Positions 25,439 through 25,551 of a stretch of 25,551 bases of DNA are shown piece by piece. Positions within the stretch are counted from its first letter, which is position 1. Every line of letters begins with the position of its first letter. The notes under the pieces are model-generated. The model was not told the origin of the DNA. It did no database searches and saw only the letters and a list, made by a program, of their open reading frames with translations. This stretch comes from NZ13-RE01 sp964612975 (lineage in GTDB: Bacteria > Dictyoglomota > Dictyoglomia > Dictyoglomales > Dictyoglomaceae): contig CAZTGC010000012.1 of the NCBI GenBank assembly GCA_964612975.1, positions 1-25,551 of the forward strand. Direction: 5' to 3'. The position numbers were made by a program, and so were the translations under genes.

Positions 25439-25551
25439 TACCATCTCCACCTTATCCCTATATTTTTACCATCAAAATATATCTCTCTCTTGAATCTATC
25501 TTTTATATCTTTTTTTCTAAAATATCTAATAACTTCTTTAACAAAAAATCG
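25438..25551 (-). CDS. 3' end of an unknown late gene (partial)
   Basis: Thirty-seven open codons followed by TAA at 25438-25440, running off the right edge of the window. The visible C terminus is basic (RKKDIKDRFKREIYF, ending in IRWRW). Its TAA shares bases with the ATG of the holin-like gene, the same coupling used elsewhere in the operon, which supports it as a real gene. The family cannot be told from 37 residues. Confidence 0.65.
   Translation of the reverse strand, partial: RFFVKEVIRYFRKKDIKDRFKREIYFDGKNIGIRWRW

Noticed and set aside
1..25551. Circular genome closed at the window ends
   Set aside because: Joining 25551 to 1 places the open end of the partial late gene against a perfect hairpin with an in-frame stop and no start, and no terminal repeat is visible.

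Overview
The window is a very AT-rich piece of a tailed double-stranded DNA virus (Caudoviricetes, siphovirus-type). The evidence is a complete head-assembly gene set in canonical order (small terminase candidate, large terminase, portal, prohead protease, decoration-like protein, major capsid protein), followed by neck and tail genes and a 3264-residue tail tape measure protein. Nearly every gene has a strong Shine-Dalgarno sequence of the AAAGGAGGTGATA type, Arg is encoded almost only by AGA/AGG, and a classical hairpin-plus-U-run terminator is present. This suggests a low-GC bacterial host. A TATA-like box before the first gene means an archaeal host cannot be fully excluded. No integrase, lysin, polymerase or tRNA is visible, so the window is part of a larger genome.

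Layout. Positions 1-771 hold no gene that I can support. They contain a dense cluster of perfect hairpins (17-257), broken by a 34-N assembly gap (214-247) that falls inside the arm of one hairpin. Next come a field of degenerate G-run repeats (341-622) and an A/T tract with a 20-bp tandem repeat leading to the first gene. This looks like a control or origin region. Positions 772-6015 are a plus-strand operon of nine genes with overlapping or very close ends: three or four unknown proteins plus a DNA-processing set. That set comprises a RecA/DnaB-type ATPase, a Cas4-like nuclease with four cysteines, an HTH-metallophosphoesterase, a dNMP-kinase-like P-loop protein and an archaeal-Hjc-like nuclease. 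A hairpin at 6043-6075 separates this operon from the convergent minus-strand operon.

Positions 6074-25551, minus strand, form one continuous late operon read from right to left. In transcription order it contains the 3' end of an unknown gene, a one-TM holin-like protein, a PurD-like ATP-grasp ligase, TerS candidate, TerL, portal, protease, decoration-like protein, major capsid protein, head-tail connector candidate, tail tube candidate, four small or medium neck/tail proteins, and the tape measure gene. The tape measure gene alone fills about 38% of the window and would specify a tail of up to roughly 0.5 micrometres. It is also the last gene before the terminator, so tail-tip, receptor-binding and lysis genes must lie elsewhere, probably to the right of the window.

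The most unusual element is the PurD-like ATP-grasp enzyme, translationally coupled between the holin-like gene and the terminase. It keeps the ATP-grasp and C-terminal regions of glycinamide ribonucleotide synthetase but lacks the N-terminal substrate motif, and it has Thr where a metal-binding Asn is expected. A changed acceptor substrate, such as a modified base, DNA or a protein, is therefore plausible but unproven.
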